In this document: positions 1 through 10,372 of the stretch, in pieces
Layout: each line of letters starts with the position of its first letter
Numbering within the stretch: position 1 is the first letter of the stretch
Source of the DNA: Dendrolimus kikuchii
Lineage: Eukaryota > Arthropoda > Insecta > Lepidoptera > Lasiocampidae
DNA length: 64,000 bases
Assembly: GCA_019925095.2 (NCBI GenBank)
Contig: CM034402.1
Span: 4,661,501 to 4,725,500 of the forward strand
Direction: 5' to 3'
Program-made: the position numbers and the translations under genes
The notes under the pieces: generated by a model
What the model saw: only the letters and a program-made list of their open reading frames with translations
The model's database searches: none
What the model was told of the DNA's origin: nothing

Positions 1-384
1 GGACTGTGCATATTATGGCGTTATACAGAGTTGTCGTTAAATGGAGAGAAGCCTGTTATTTTTGTATGAAGTCTTTTGCTGCACCAGTAATTTTATTGTA
101 TTTTTTATTTATTTTATTCATACTTGCGATATTGAGGCATCTTGGTGATAAAGGACGTACTTGGAAATTTCGGTATGCATGACGCCGATAGTCGAGTTTT
201 TTACGGGTTACGATACTAAAGCGATAGAACGTACATAGCTGCGCAGTTTTTACTCATTTTGGCAACTTAAAAGGTAGTTTTAATTACTTAATTGTTGTCG
301 TTATTGAGAGTGAGTGTAATACTATATAGAGTGCATCATTTTATGGAAGATAAGCTAAACCAACCAAAGCCAATACTTCGACGC
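1..384. other. no recognised feature
   Basis: No open reading frame of note and no repeat shared with the rest of the window was recognised here. Confidence 0.4.
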
Positions 385-704
385 TTTTTTTTTTTTGTTT
401 TTATTGCAGGAGATCAGCAGACAGGCAGACGGCTCACTTGATGTAAAGCGGTTACCATCGCCTATGGACATTTGCAACACCAAAGGTGCTACAAATACGC
501 TGCTGCTCTCTTAAGGGAGACTGGAATCTGGTCACTAATGCCGGAACACAACTCAAGGTTGTTATGGCGACATACTTTAGACCAGGGATGGTTGCCATCC
601 AGTCGGGCAAATGCCCTACCACCTGGCTGTAGGTTGTTTTGTCGCCTCTTACGACAGGCCGCCCGGCCGCAGGAAATTGTATTCTTTCTCTGTTACTGCA
701 CGGC
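385..704 (-). mobile_element. SINE-A copy 1 (near full length)
   Basis: Read on the minus strand it starts near the head motif GTGCAG and ends in CTCCTGCAATAA followed by A residues, seen here as a T run at 385-407. It matches more than fifteen other copies in the window over about 310 bp. A short reading frame across it is an accident of the repeat, because the same frame recurs in other copies. No clear tRNA-type A box is visible. The tail contains AATAAA, so it may be the 3' end of a LINE or a non-tRNA SINE. Confidence 0.85.
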
Positions 705-1220
705 TGCTTAAGGGAGTTTGTCGTTAAATCGAGTATCGTTACATGGAGTTTACACTGTACATCCCTAAAGCGTTACTGCACCCAAGATCTTTATAAAACT
801 CGATAATACAAAATGAGAATTTACGTCACGAACTCGGTATCCATAACCCCCAAAAACTTTATATATTCCAAAGTGTAATTCAAAACGATCGTTTCTAAAT
901 GCCTACTCATCACACCCAGTGCGATAATCTCGAGCCGAGGCGTGCTGTTTATGCTAATTTTTGGCTCGAAACAGAATATTTTGCTTTGCTAACACTCCAT
1001 ATATTTTTACGATATGGCCTGAAATGTTTATCCCTGGTATCACCGCGCTGTGCACTCGCTCAATTTTAATATATTAACTTTGAAAATTCAAAACGCAGTG
1101 TCTCTGTTTGATTTTGAAGTGTTGTTCTTCGACTAACTTCATTGTATTTCTTTTTAGGCTCCTTACGCATTTTGTTTAAAATATAATCTTTTTGTTTCGG
1201 TCATGTTATTACATCTATCA
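705..1220. other. no recognised feature
   Basis: AT-rich sequence with no supported gene and no repeat that I could match elsewhere in the window. Confidence 0.4.
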
Positions 1221-1287
1221 GTCTCAGCTATTGGTGGTGCAGGTGATAAAGGTTGTTGATGGTGGTGGCAGAATAGAATAGAGTTGC

Positions 1288-1530
1288 CATAGTTGCCAGG
1301 TGGTAGGGCATTTGCCCGACTGGATGGCTACCACCTCTGGTTTAGAGCATGTCGCCATAACAACCTTGAGTTGTGTTCCGGCATTAGTGACCAGGTTCCA
1401 GTCCCCTTTAAGAGAGCAGCAGCGCATTTGTAGCACCTTCGGTGATGCAAATGACAATAGGCGATGGTAACCGCTTTCAATCAAGTGGGCCGTCTGCATG
1501 TCTGCTGAACTCCTGCAATAAAAAAAAAAT
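1288..1530 (+). mobile_element. SINE-A copy 2, head missing
   Basis: The match begins at GCCAGGTGGTAGGGC and runs to CTCCTGCAATAA plus A tail. The first 75 or so bases of the family are absent and replaced by unrelated GGTGGTGG-rich sequence. This looks like 5' truncation or later replacement. Confidence 0.8.
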
Positions 1531-1535
1531 GAATA

Positions 1536-1660
1536 GAAAACTCTTTATTGTTCACCACATACACATTAAATAAACAATTTACACTAGTCACATTAAACAG
1601 TAAAAGTAGGAGCAATGGGCGGCCTTATTGCTTTAGAGCGATCTCTTCCAGAGAACCCGG
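1536..1660 (-). mobile_element. LINE-E 3' tail, copy 1
   Basis: On the minus strand it carries CTGGAAGAGATCGCT, then AAGGCCGCC, and ends with GTGAACAATAAAGAG. The same order is seen at 18935-19061, 55925-56040 and 59440-59575, the last attached to a LINE coding end. It is read as the 3' untranslated end of a Jockey/CR1-type element. Confidence 0.65.
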
Positions 1661-1790
1661 GCTATGAATTTTACGAAGGGGAGATTCGCAAGTGTACGAT
1701 GGTGGTGTGAAAACTAAATAAATATATGAAAAGGATATATAAATTTCACACAATATACCTAATATGAATAAATAATAGAGAATAAACAAT

Positions 1791-2130
1791 CTCTCTTTTC
1801 TTTCACCATATCCCAATTACTTGGAGTCGGCACAATATGTCTTTTCCTTCCACACTCTTCTATTCTGACATACCTCTACTGTCACACTGCATATCATCAT
1901 GTCATTCTTCCCACAACCCATCCATCTTTTTTTTGGTCTACCTTTAAATTTGTACCCATCGATCTTGTAGTATAACATTCTTTTTGTCACGTGACTTTCA
2001 TCCCTCCTCATTATATGTCCATACCAACTTAATCTTCTTCCTCTCAATTTTTCAGTCACAGGTGAAACTTTCAAAGATCGCCTTATGTACTCATTTCTCA
2101 CCTTATCCATTCTTGTAACACCACACATCC
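1791..2130 (-). mobile_element. 5'-truncated RTE-type LINE with 16-bp target duplication
   Basis: An open frame of 103 codons (1817-2128, minus) carries the C-terminal end of a non-LTR retrotransposon protein: a C-G-V start block, W-Y-G-H-I-M-R-R near residue 35, then G-R-P-K-K-R-W-M. The copy is flanked by the perfect direct repeat ATAGAGAATAAACAAT at 1775-1790 and 2131-2146, a target-site duplication. The Met at the start is internal to the element, so no functional protein is expected. The 3' end reads AATTGGGATATGGTGAAAG, unlike the (TATG)n tail of the commoner LINE-C subfamily. Confidence 0.85.
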
Positions 2131-2164
2131 ATAGAGAATAAACAATAACACATATTAAATCTTA

Positions 2165-2713
2165 TCTATAAAATTCTCGTGTCACAATGTTCTTTCCCAT
2201 ACTTCTCCGAAACGGCTTGACCGATTCTTATGAAATTTTTTATGCGTATTCAGTAAGTCTGAGATTCGGCTACTATCTATTTTTCAAACCCTTAAGTGAT
2301 AAGGGGTGTCCACCACAATTTTTTTTTATTATTTTTTGGATAATATTTTATTTTTTTAGGATACAGCATTAAAAAATACATATAACCCTAAATTTTCACC
2401 CTTCTAAGATCAAACCCTATTTTTTATTTGTTAATTATAAACTTTAATTTTTTGCCAAGATTTTTAATCTTATTTTGTCATGACTTGAAATAAAAAAATT
2501 ATATTACTCTTTTAGATTCACAAGTAGAACCGGTAGGTGGCGCTGAGATCGGGTTCTGGAATCCTCCTAATCACCTGGAGCGATTTTGGTGATTTTGTTT
2601 TTGTGTGTTGAGTGGGTACCCGGATGGTTTAGATTAGCAAGGTACGTGGCTCTGGGATCGGGTTCTAGAATTTTATTTTTTAAAGGCAGGACAACGTCTG
2701 CCGGGGCCGCTAG
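2165..2713 (+). mobile_element. Helitron-G copy, TC...CTAG ends
   Basis: It begins TCTATAAAATTCTCG after an A and ends GGGGCCGCTAG before a T, as expected for a Helitron inserted between A and T. A short hairpin (GGCAG / CTGCC around GACAACGT) lies a few bases before CTAG. Inside, a block with GGTAGGTGGC is present in two diverged versions near 2530 and 2650. It has no transposase gene, so it is non-autonomous. Confidence 0.65.
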
Positions 2714-2827
2714 TTATATATATACTAATATGTACATCATAATTATGTGTATAGCAACATCAATAGCTATGTAATATTAATAATAGTATTAATACATAAT
2801 ATATTAATAATATATATATTAATATGT

Positions 2828-3135
2828 AAAATTAATGCTCCGGTGGTTCGGGCATGTGGAAAGAATGCATGATGAAAGAATGACTAAACAGATATACAAT
2901 GCAAAAGTGGATGGATGCAGAAGTCGTGGAAGGCCACGACACACCTTCCATGATCAAATTGATCGTTTACTAGCAGAAGGTGATGTCAGGAGCCTTAAGA
3001 ACAGACGAGCTTGCATGACAAGAGTTATGAATGTCAAAGAGGCAAGTGAGGTGTGTAAGAATAAGCCTAAATGGCACTCTGTTGTTCGTGCCTACCCCGC
3101 AAGGGAACTGACGTGAAGTTATGTATGTATGTATA
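2828..3135 (+). mobile_element. LINE-C 3' fragment a
   Basis: The frame from 2835 reads L-R-W-F-G-H-V-E-R-M-H and continues through G-R-P-R-H-T-F-H-D-Q-I to A-Y-P-A-R-E-L-T, then stop. It is followed by GTGAAGT and (TATG)n, like the longer copy at 58208. It is 5' truncated within the post-RT region. Flanking TA-rich DNA hides any target duplication. Confidence 0.85.
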
Positions 3136-3653
3136 TATAACTAATATACATAATATTAATATACAAATACACTAATAAATAAACGTACATGTAATTAGGT
3201 ATTAAATATTTATTATAAAGTGAGATAATATTCACATATCAGTTTTTTTAAAAAACAGACATTGAGTTATACGTACTACGTACTACAGAAGTTGTTCAAA
3301 ACAAAAAAGTTCGAACTTGATGAAAGCGGGCGCCTGCGCGGGGCGAACGTGCCGTAGACTAACACATAAATTTGCTGCAGCAATAAAAAACTAGTTATGC
3401 TGTCTATTGAAACATGCAGCGCTAGATCACTTAGAGAGTCTAATTTTCTGGCGGCCTAATATAGAACATGGCCGCAGCAATGACGCGTCGAGATGAGTTA
3501 AAATGAATGAATGGATACAACAACCTTACCGGTGAAAAGTCACCTTTTTGACTTTGATTTGAGTTTCTTGGGTGGTTTGAACAGTCTCTTAGTCCACATG
3601 AAGACGTTTTTTATAGTTAATTTTTACTTAAACACGTAAAGTATCTTACACTT
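3136..3653. other. no recognised feature
   Basis: AT-rich flank followed by mixed sequence near 3330-3480. No gene or matched repeat seen. Confidence 0.35.
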
Positions 3654-3972
3654 TATCCGTGCAGGAACGGAGAAAGAATACAATTTCCTGCGGCCCGGCG
3701 GCCTGTCGTAAGAGGCGACTAAACAACCCACAGCCAGGTGGTAGAGTATTTGCTCGACTGGATGGCGACCACCCCTGGTCTATAGTATGCCGCCATAACA
3801 ACCTTGTGTTGTGTTCCGGCATTAGTGACCAGGTTCCAGTCTCCTTTAAGAGAGCAGCAGCGCATTTGTAGCACCTTTGGTGATGCAAATGTCCATAGGC
3901 GATGGTAACCGCATTCCACTAAGTGGGCCGTCTGCTTGTCCGCTGAACTCCTGCAATAAAAAAAAAAAAAAC
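3654..3972 (+). mobile_element. SINE-A copy 3 (full length)
   Basis: It runs from TATCCGTGCAGGAACGGAG through GTCGTAAGAGGCGAC to an A tail. One of the most complete copies, so useful as a family reference. The flanks share CTTAC, a weak possible target duplication. Confidence 0.88.
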
Positions 3973-3974
3973 TT

Positions 3975-4975
3975 ACTTGACATAGACTTCAAGATGTTGT
4001 AGAAAGAAGTCGATTAAACATTTATTTTTTGGTTTTTAGTATGAACTCGGTGTTGTTTTTGTTAACAAAAAATAGTTTTCACTTTTTAGTTGTAGAAATT
4101 GTACAACTGGCACGCGTATACAGATCTGCTATCTCACTCCTCGGTATATATGCTCTTCGACAAGGATTGCTCTAGATTTCCTTGCGATCCTCTAATCAGA
4201 TCCTGACTTGGTGGCCATGGGACCACCTCAGGAGTATAAACGGTAAAAATAAAAAAATCAAAATCGATCCACAAGTGACGGAGAAATCGCGTAACATGCC
4301 TGCAATAAAACTAAGCACTTGTAGAAAGTGTAATACTGGTACGCTTATACAAGTTTTTTTGGAAAATGTAGGCTCTCAGCATTTTTTAATAAGGGTTACG
4401 CTCGATTTCTCAAGGATTCACTCATCAGATCCTGACTTGGTGACGATGGGATCATCTCGGCAGTATGTTCTTTTGATTAAAAAAAATGAAAATTCTATCT
4501 ACAATTGACGGAGAAATCAATTGGCATGCATTTAAAAACATTAAGCGCCTGTAGAAAATGTAATACCCACACGCGTATAGAAGCTTTTGCTAAGAATTTA
4601 GGGCACGGCATTCTTTAATAAGCGTTATTATCGATTTCCCCGGGACTCATCAGATCCTGACTTGGTGACCATGGGACTACCTCGGAAGTATAAATTTAAG
4701 AATAAAGAAAAAAAAATCGGTTTACAATTGACGGAGATATACCATGTTACGAAGAAGTTGGTTAACAATTTCCGTGAATTTGTCTAATTCCTTGGGATCC
4801 ACTTATCAGATCCTGATATGGTGACCATGGGACTAATTCGGGAGTATAACCTTTCGATTAACATAAAATATTTGAAAAACGGTCTAGAATTGAGGGAGAA
4901 GTCGAATAATATACATACAAAAAAACATACAGACGAATAGAATCTCCTCCTTTTGGAAGTTGGTTAAGAAATAAC
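3975..4975 (+). repeat. P element with four internal tandem units
   Basis: The stretch CAGATCCTGACTTGGTG recurs at 4197, 4426, 4651 and (with one change) 4807. Each time it is followed by a GGGA block, a TATAA-like block and GACGGAGA. Unit length is about 229, 225 and then 156 bp, the last unit being shortened. The start (GTTGTAGAAAG) and end (CTCCTCCTTTTGGAAGT) match a copy at 31890-32295 that holds a single unit. An open frame of 108 codons at 4182-4508 lies across two units and is not thought to be a gene. Confidence 0.75.
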
Positions 4976-5555
4976 CGCTATTTTGACATACAAACAGATA
5001 CTTAAATTATATTTTAAACCACTGGCTATCAATGTTATTAAGAAATTCAATTATCAAATATCGAGAGAGTAGTGAAAACTTTATAAACATGTCATATTTT
5101 TATGCAAGATTTATAAATCAAGCCTTTAAATAAACTATTACATGTCTAAACGTGAAATTTTCATTTAATTCTAAAGGAAAATGTTACATTGAACGCCAGA
5201 GCAAAGCTTTCAGCGCTGTGTACGAACTGAAGCATTAATAATTTAAGATTATAGCGTATATATTGAACCTCGGACGTAGTAAGCGTTCGTACTGTAGTTA
5301 CTTGTGGAGAAAGTCGTAAAATTGTACGGTTTAGTTCATTTTCGTACGCCGTAAAGTAGCAAGGGGTTACTTCCACAGGTTAAACCTATTTTCCTTATAC
5401 TATAACCTTTTTACACGGCAACCAAAAATGTATGTTATCGAGGTTTATGTATACGTGCGTTTTGTTGTGCCATAATATCAGTCAAATATCTGAACTGAAT
5501 AAGATATAAATCGAGCCTTTACCGCCATTTTATGGTAAGCGACATTTGTGCCTGA
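4976..5555. other. no recognised feature
   Basis: Contains only short open frames of AT-rich composition. Nothing matched elsewhere in the window. Confidence 0.35.
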
Positions 5556-5559
5556 ATAT

Positions 5560-5720
5560 ATTTTTTGTTATTATGGGAACTGCATACATCTAATCATCGC
5601 AGCCGACAACGAACTACTGACTAGCGCAACGCGGGAGCGCACATATTAATAGTTGCTTTATCTCGCTCGCACATCATCCGCCCCGCTCACACGTTGTGCT
5701 ATATATTGTACTAGCGATAC
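5560..5720 (+). repeat. K repeat, copy 1
   Basis: The stretch with GACAACGAACTACTGA and CACATATTAATAGTTGC and GCTCGCACATCATCCG matches, inverted, 29098-29215. It is a two-copy interspersed repeat of unknown type. Confidence 0.6.
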
Positions 5721-5912
5721 GACTTGGTAATATTTGTACCTAAGGTTAACGTTTCCAAAATAAATTAGTTCAGTTCACATCAGCACTCGACGCTGAATAC
5801 AACTCTCTGCCATCTGAAGTAGCATTTAACCTTTACCTTTCGCTGCTACATATAAATCATATTTGAAACTACTATTTCGCTTTGATTAATTTTTGGTTTA
5901 GCAGGGTCTTAT

Positions 5913-6222
5913 AATAATAATAAATAATATCAGCCCATAAATGTCCCACTGCTGGGCTCGGGCCTCCCATTATAGGGGGAACGGACGTATACCTGCCACG
6001 CTTGTCCAAGGCGGCTTGGCAGGTTTGACACATCGGTTATCTCGATGTGCAGGTTGCATCACGATGTTTTCCTTCACCGTTATTAGCACGTGATAATTGT
6101 AATAATATGCACATTAGATCAGAAAACTGACTAAGCGGTGCATGCGTTCCGGCCAGGATCGAACCCGCGCCCTCTGAGTTTGGGACGCTTGCATTAGCCA
6201 TTACGCTACCACGACTCTCTCT
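5913..6222 (-). mobile_element. SINE-F copy 1, 11-bp target duplication
   Basis: On the minus strand it starts with a tRNA-like head (TCGTGGTAGCGTAATGGCTA as A box region, then GGTTCGATCC as B box) and ends in GGGCTGTTATTA-type repeats. The direct repeat CAGGGTCTTAT flanks it at 5902-5912 and 6223-6233. This is a clean retroposition event of a tRNA-derived SINE. The tRNA-like head is not a tRNA gene. Confidence 0.9.
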
Positions 6223-6233
6223 CAGGGTCTTAT

Positions 6234-6875
6234 CTAACTTAAATTGAAACCCTTAAAACAAAATTATAGTTTAAAGTACCTTTTACAACAAGAAATACAT
6301 TTAAGTACAAATGTCACTTACGATTAAATAGCGGTAATAGCTCGAAATGTTGGTCGGTATGCATGTAACGAGGAGGGATGAAAAACATGTCACATAACAT
6401 AAGAAACAAACGAAAAAGCAAAAAAAAATTACAACATCTCGAGGTTGCTGCATTTTACAATTTTGTTGTTGTTTTTTATGTTTTATTTATTTGAAGTCGG
6501 TTTTGTTTTATTAGAAAAAATTTTTTACTTAGGGTTGGAGCGAAAGGGACTAATATTATTAAATTCAAGAAAAGAGTGTCCGAGTTCTAGGACGTTTAAT
6601 ACAAAACTAAAGCTAAGATTACATTTTAAATTTACGATATTAAATATAAAATATAAAAGTACAATCAAAATTTTCTTAGTAGAATAATTTCTACGCTATC
6701 CGCTATTTTATCATAACTACACAATTGTATAAGTAAATATAAACAGTGATACCCATAGCATATTTCAATAACAAGAAAATCGACATTTATAAAAAAGTAA
6801 AATATTTGACTAATTGTTAACCAATCAAACTAGCTTTTCAATTTCAACGAGCTTCGATATTTATATAAAATATGG
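6234..6875. other. no recognised feature
   Basis: Very AT-rich. The 80-codon frame at 6445-6687 has low-complexity hydrophobic and basic composition and no recognised motif. Confidence 0.35.
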
Positions 6876-6913
6876 CTAAAATATCATACAATATATATTG
6901 TATGATATTTTAG
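6876..6913. repeat. 38-bp perfect palindrome
   Basis: The arm CTAAAATATCATACAATAT is followed at once by its exact reverse complement. There is no spacer, so the site could extrude as a cruciform. Confidence 0.9.
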
Positions 6914-7010
6914 GTTAAAGTGATACGCAAATAGTTTTAGAGTTAACTGAATCAAACACTTCATGCTACATCGATGTTATACTGTTATTTTTACTGTGAA
7001 AAGAAGTAAA

Positions 7011-7178
7011 TTAAAATTAACAAGTTGGCGGTAGGCTAAATAAAACTTTAACCATACTCGTTGACACTTGACATCTTTGTCTTCCGTAATCGTGGCCACT
7101 GAAAAGTGGCCGAAACGTCGGAAAAACCAAAATCAAATAAAATTACCGCGCTTAAAACCGTTAAAACGTAGTTTTATT
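7011..7178 (+). mobile_element. Foldback-B, single right arm, 10-bp flanking repeat
   Basis: It contains GTTGGCGGTAGGCTAAATAA, then GGCCACTGAAAAGTGGCC (a small perfect hairpin), then ACCGCGCTTAAAACCGTTAA and ends GTAGTTTTATT. Perfect direct repeats AAGAAGTAAA lie at 7001-7010 and 7179-7188. Only one arm of the family is present, although the flanking duplication is intact. Confidence 0.75.
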
Positions 7179-7374
7179 AAGAAGTAAAAGAGTAAAAATT
7201 AAATTTTAATAGTAGAATCCGGGCCACGAAAGAAGTCCTGCGGAAAATAAAGGAGCTTGTAAAGTTCGTAAAGAAGTCAGGAAATAAATTTACAGCTTTA
7301 ATTTATACATCTATATTCTATAACAGATAAATAAAATTGAAGTGTCTGTTTGTAATGTTAAAATAAAAATGTGA

Positions 7375-7909
7375 AAAAAATCAGGGGGATAATTGGGACC
7401 AGGAAATTTCTAAAATGCAATTTTTAGAATTTTTGTCTGTCTGTCTGTCTGGATGTTCAGGATAATCTCTAAAACGGCTGGACCGATTTTGACGGGACTC
7501 TCACTTTCAGATAACAGTTGTTATAAGAAGTAACTTAGACTCCTTTTTTTAAAGTATCCGCGAATATAATATATTTATCCGTGCAGGAACGGAGAAAGAA
7601 TACAATTTCCTGCGGCCTGTCGTGAGAGGCGACTAAACAACCCACAGCCAGGTGGTAGGGTATTTGCCTGACTGGTTGGCTACCACCCCTGGTTTAGAGT
7701 ATGCCGCCATAACAACCATAAGTTGTGTTTCGGTATTAGTTACTAGGTTCTACTCTCCCTTGAGAGAGCAGCACCGCATTTGTAGCACCTTTGGTGTTGC
7801 AAATTTCCATAGGCGATGGTAACCGCTTTCCATCAAGTAAGCCATCTGCCTGTCTGCTGAACTCATGCAATAAAAGAATAAAAATTCCACGTGGACGAAG
7901 TCGCGGGCA
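7375..7909 (+). mobile_element. Helitron-G copy split by SINE-A
   Basis: The left part 7375-7575 (GGACCAGGAAATTTCTAAAA, then TGTCTGTCTGTCTG) and the right part from 7885 (CCACGTGGACGAAGTCGCGG and CAGCTAG) match the intact copy at 32960-33198. SINE-A copy 4 sits between them. Confidence 0.7.
7576..7876 (+). mobile_element. SINE-A copy 4
   Basis: Full head (TATCCGTGCAGG) to tail (CATGCAATAAAAG). It lacks the short GGCCGGGC duplication seen in other heads, so it may be a subfamily. It lies inside a Helitron-G copy. Confidence 0.85.
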
Positions 7910-8060
7910 CAGCTAGATATTAAATATTTTGTATTTATTATTCATCTACATCAATTTACGGATTAGCAAATAATTACTTTGGTAGAATTAAGTACGCCGA
8001 TTGTAGCGCCACGTCGTGGGACTTATTTGGTGGCGCGAACTCTAGTTATAAGTAATATCT

Positions 8061-8322
8061 TATACTAATATATAAAGCTGAAGACTTTGTTTGTCTGTTT
8101 GCTTGAACGCGCTAATCTCAGGAATTACTGGTCTGATTTGAAAAGTTCTTTCAGTGTTAGATAGTCCATTTATCGAGAAAGGCTATAGGCTATATATTAT
8201 CACACTAAGACCAATAGGAGCGGAGCACCGATGAAGAATGTTTCAAAATCGGGGGGTTTTTTATAACTTAATTTTTTTAACTATTCCACGGAGACGAAGT
8301 CGCGGGCAGAATTTAGTCAGCT
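8061..8322 (+). mobile_element. Helitron-G copy (TTAGT end)
   Basis: It begins TCTTATACTAATATATAAAG after an A and ends in GTCGCGGGCAGAATTTAG before T. It matches 60430-60665 throughout, where the end is the canonical CTAG. It carries the block GGAGCGGAGCACCGATGAAG. Confidence 0.65.
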
Positions 8323-8477
8323 TATAAAAGCCCCACAGTTGGGCTCGGTCCTTCCTTTTATTTTCATGGGAATGGACTAATGCTAATATTAGAGTCAAAG
8401 AAATTGATTCAAAAACACAGAACTGAAAAAACACGACGGAATTTAATGACATTGAATTATGTTTATGTGGATTACTA

Positions 8478-8700
8478 TTGTTTGTTTGGCAGCCTTTGAC
8501 GGCTTACCTCACTGTAATGCAGAGGCTCGGGGTTCGATTCCTGGTATAGTAAATTTGGGAAACGAAGTTTCTCCGTTATTTACTATGGTCTGGGTGTCTG
8601 GGATCGGCCCCAGAGTAGTCCGTTGTATATTACCCATAACACAAGCGTAGCTTGCTTAATTTGGGGATATACAATATGTGTGTTTGTCTGCCGATTATTT
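8478..8700 (+). mobile_element. SINE-D copy 1
   Basis: The B box GGTTCGATTCC follows GCAGAGGCTCGG. Next come TTTACTATGGTCTGGGTG, CCCATAACACAAGCG and the end GTGTGTTTGTCTGCCGATTA. The same order is seen at 57775-58025 and 63010-63240. It is a tRNA-derived SINE with a long non-tRNA body. Confidence 0.8.
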
Positions 8701-9035
8701 ATTTATCCTATTAATAAATAATTGGCCTTTTATTTATTTATTACTTTGGTTGATTCATCTAAACTGAAAGACAGAAAAAAATTGTTCAAAATCAGATTAA
8801 CATTCGAGAGTTCCACACATCGGTTATTTACTTCAATTTTTTTTTTATTCTTTATTTGCACAATTTTACTTTCAATCTTAAACCAACGTCTAAAGATTAC
8901 TTTATGGTTGTGGTGGGGCTTCATCTGCAATATTGTTACAGATATAGGACCTTTGGTTCGTTATTTGAGAAACGACTTCAGTAAAAACGTTAAATATTGA
9001 CACATAACGTATGTATGTACACTAATGTAGTTAAT
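8701..9035. other. unexplained stretch with a 92-codon frame
   Basis: The plus-strand frame 8722-9000 has a hydrophobic run near residues 37-55. The opposite strand is open over most of the same interval. No family was recognised and there is no sign of conservation, so I do not call a gene. Confidence 0.25.
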
Positions 9036-9039
9036 TGTT

Positions 9040-9120
9040 AACGGAGTTATTTTTAACGTTATAAACAGAACGAATTTCACCACAGTCACTAACACTGACA
9101 GTAACCCAGATAGAACATGG
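9040..9120 (+). repeat. L repeat, copy 1
   Basis: TAACGGAGTTATTTTTAACG followed by ATAAACA and GTCACTAACACTGACAGTAA resembles 63288-63375. Both lie downstream of a SINE-D copy. Confidence 0.4.
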
Positions 9121-9599
9121 ACATTGCAGTAGAAAATTTTCCCTACAATATTTCAAAATCAAACATCAACCAAAGAATATTATTTAATATTTAAATTTTT
9201 TAAATTAATCTAAATTTAATTAAATTAAGAATATAATTAGAAATTGTTATACAGGGAAGGCATATATAAATACTTCAATAACACACTATGTGACAATTCA
9301 AGTGGATCGCGACCTTAGTGACACATAGCTGCGAAATCTGCGAATGACAGTGGATACAAAAATAGTTTTTGATAAGTGATTAGCGTTAAATAACAGTTTA
9401 TAATATTATTTATGAACTTTATGTGAATTGACTTTGAACATCGTTTCTCTGAAAAGAATACAATACAATTAGGTACTTAAATGTACGTTAAATACCTAAA
9501 ATTATATGCACTAAGCTTACTTGAAAAGACAAAGAAACATTACACAATAATATGATAATAACATAATTACATAACTAAATTTAAAAACAAGTTGCAAAC

Positions 9600-9810
9600 T
9601 ATACTATACTAAAAACAAGAACTGAATAAAATAAAAGTAAATAAAAAAGGGAATAATTCTTATTAAAGTTAAAAAAAATATTGGTCCCAAACCACTGTCA
9701 TTCATGGGGACGTTCCCAAAAGGCTGACAGCGTTGCCACATTGTGTAGCAACGCTTAATCCGTAACCAAAATAGACGCCAGCCTTTTTTTGGTGGCGTGA
9801 GATGTTTACT
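9600..9810 (+). repeat. M hairpin repeat, copy 1
   Basis: An A-rich lead is followed by GGTCCCAAACCACTGTCATT, GGGACGTTCCC, and then nested inverted repeats: AAAAGGCTG paired with CAGCCTTTT, and AGCGTTGC paired with GCAACGCT. Related copies are at 14410-14600, 30120-30300, 31480-31540, 44160-44280, 53820-53965 and 60665-60830. Confidence 0.6.
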
Positions 9811-10372
9811 AAAAGTGGAAAGAATGAATTGAATAAATGTAATAATACATTTTTATACCCTTCAGACATTCATACATCACTGAAAAGATTACTGTGAAAA
9901 ATAATCGAGCGATACTATCATTTATATAGTGACGTCATAATACGTGCGTGAAAGCCTTGCGAACGGTCAGATCAAAGGATTTCGTTGAATAGAGTATATC
10001 TAAGTTTGATCGACGTAAAAACGTCGAGAGGTGGCATAAGTCAGAGAATGAAGCGGGTTATTGACAAATGATTGTATTCTTTTTTGTGAAGATAAATGGT
10101 GAATGTAATATATATTCTTTTGGTTGGAGTATAGCACTACCCTCCTACAGCAAACGCAGTACTTGCAAGTGGCGGTTTCGAAAAAAACGCAATAAACATA
10201 TCTTTAGATGTCTAAACAACATGTCCATGTTATATAACTTTTTAGCTGTGTCTAATAAAAAAAAATTAAAAAATCAAGCTTATCCATAGATTAGTGCCTT
10301 GGAATACCATTTATGCTAAAAATAAAATACCCAAAAATGTCGATTACTGTAAGTGGAATTAGAAAGGGTAAA

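Noticed and set aside
8722..9000. 92-codon frame with a hydrophobic run, candidate membrane protein
   Set aside because: Low-complexity AT-rich composition, the opposite strand also open, no family signature and no repeat or gene context.
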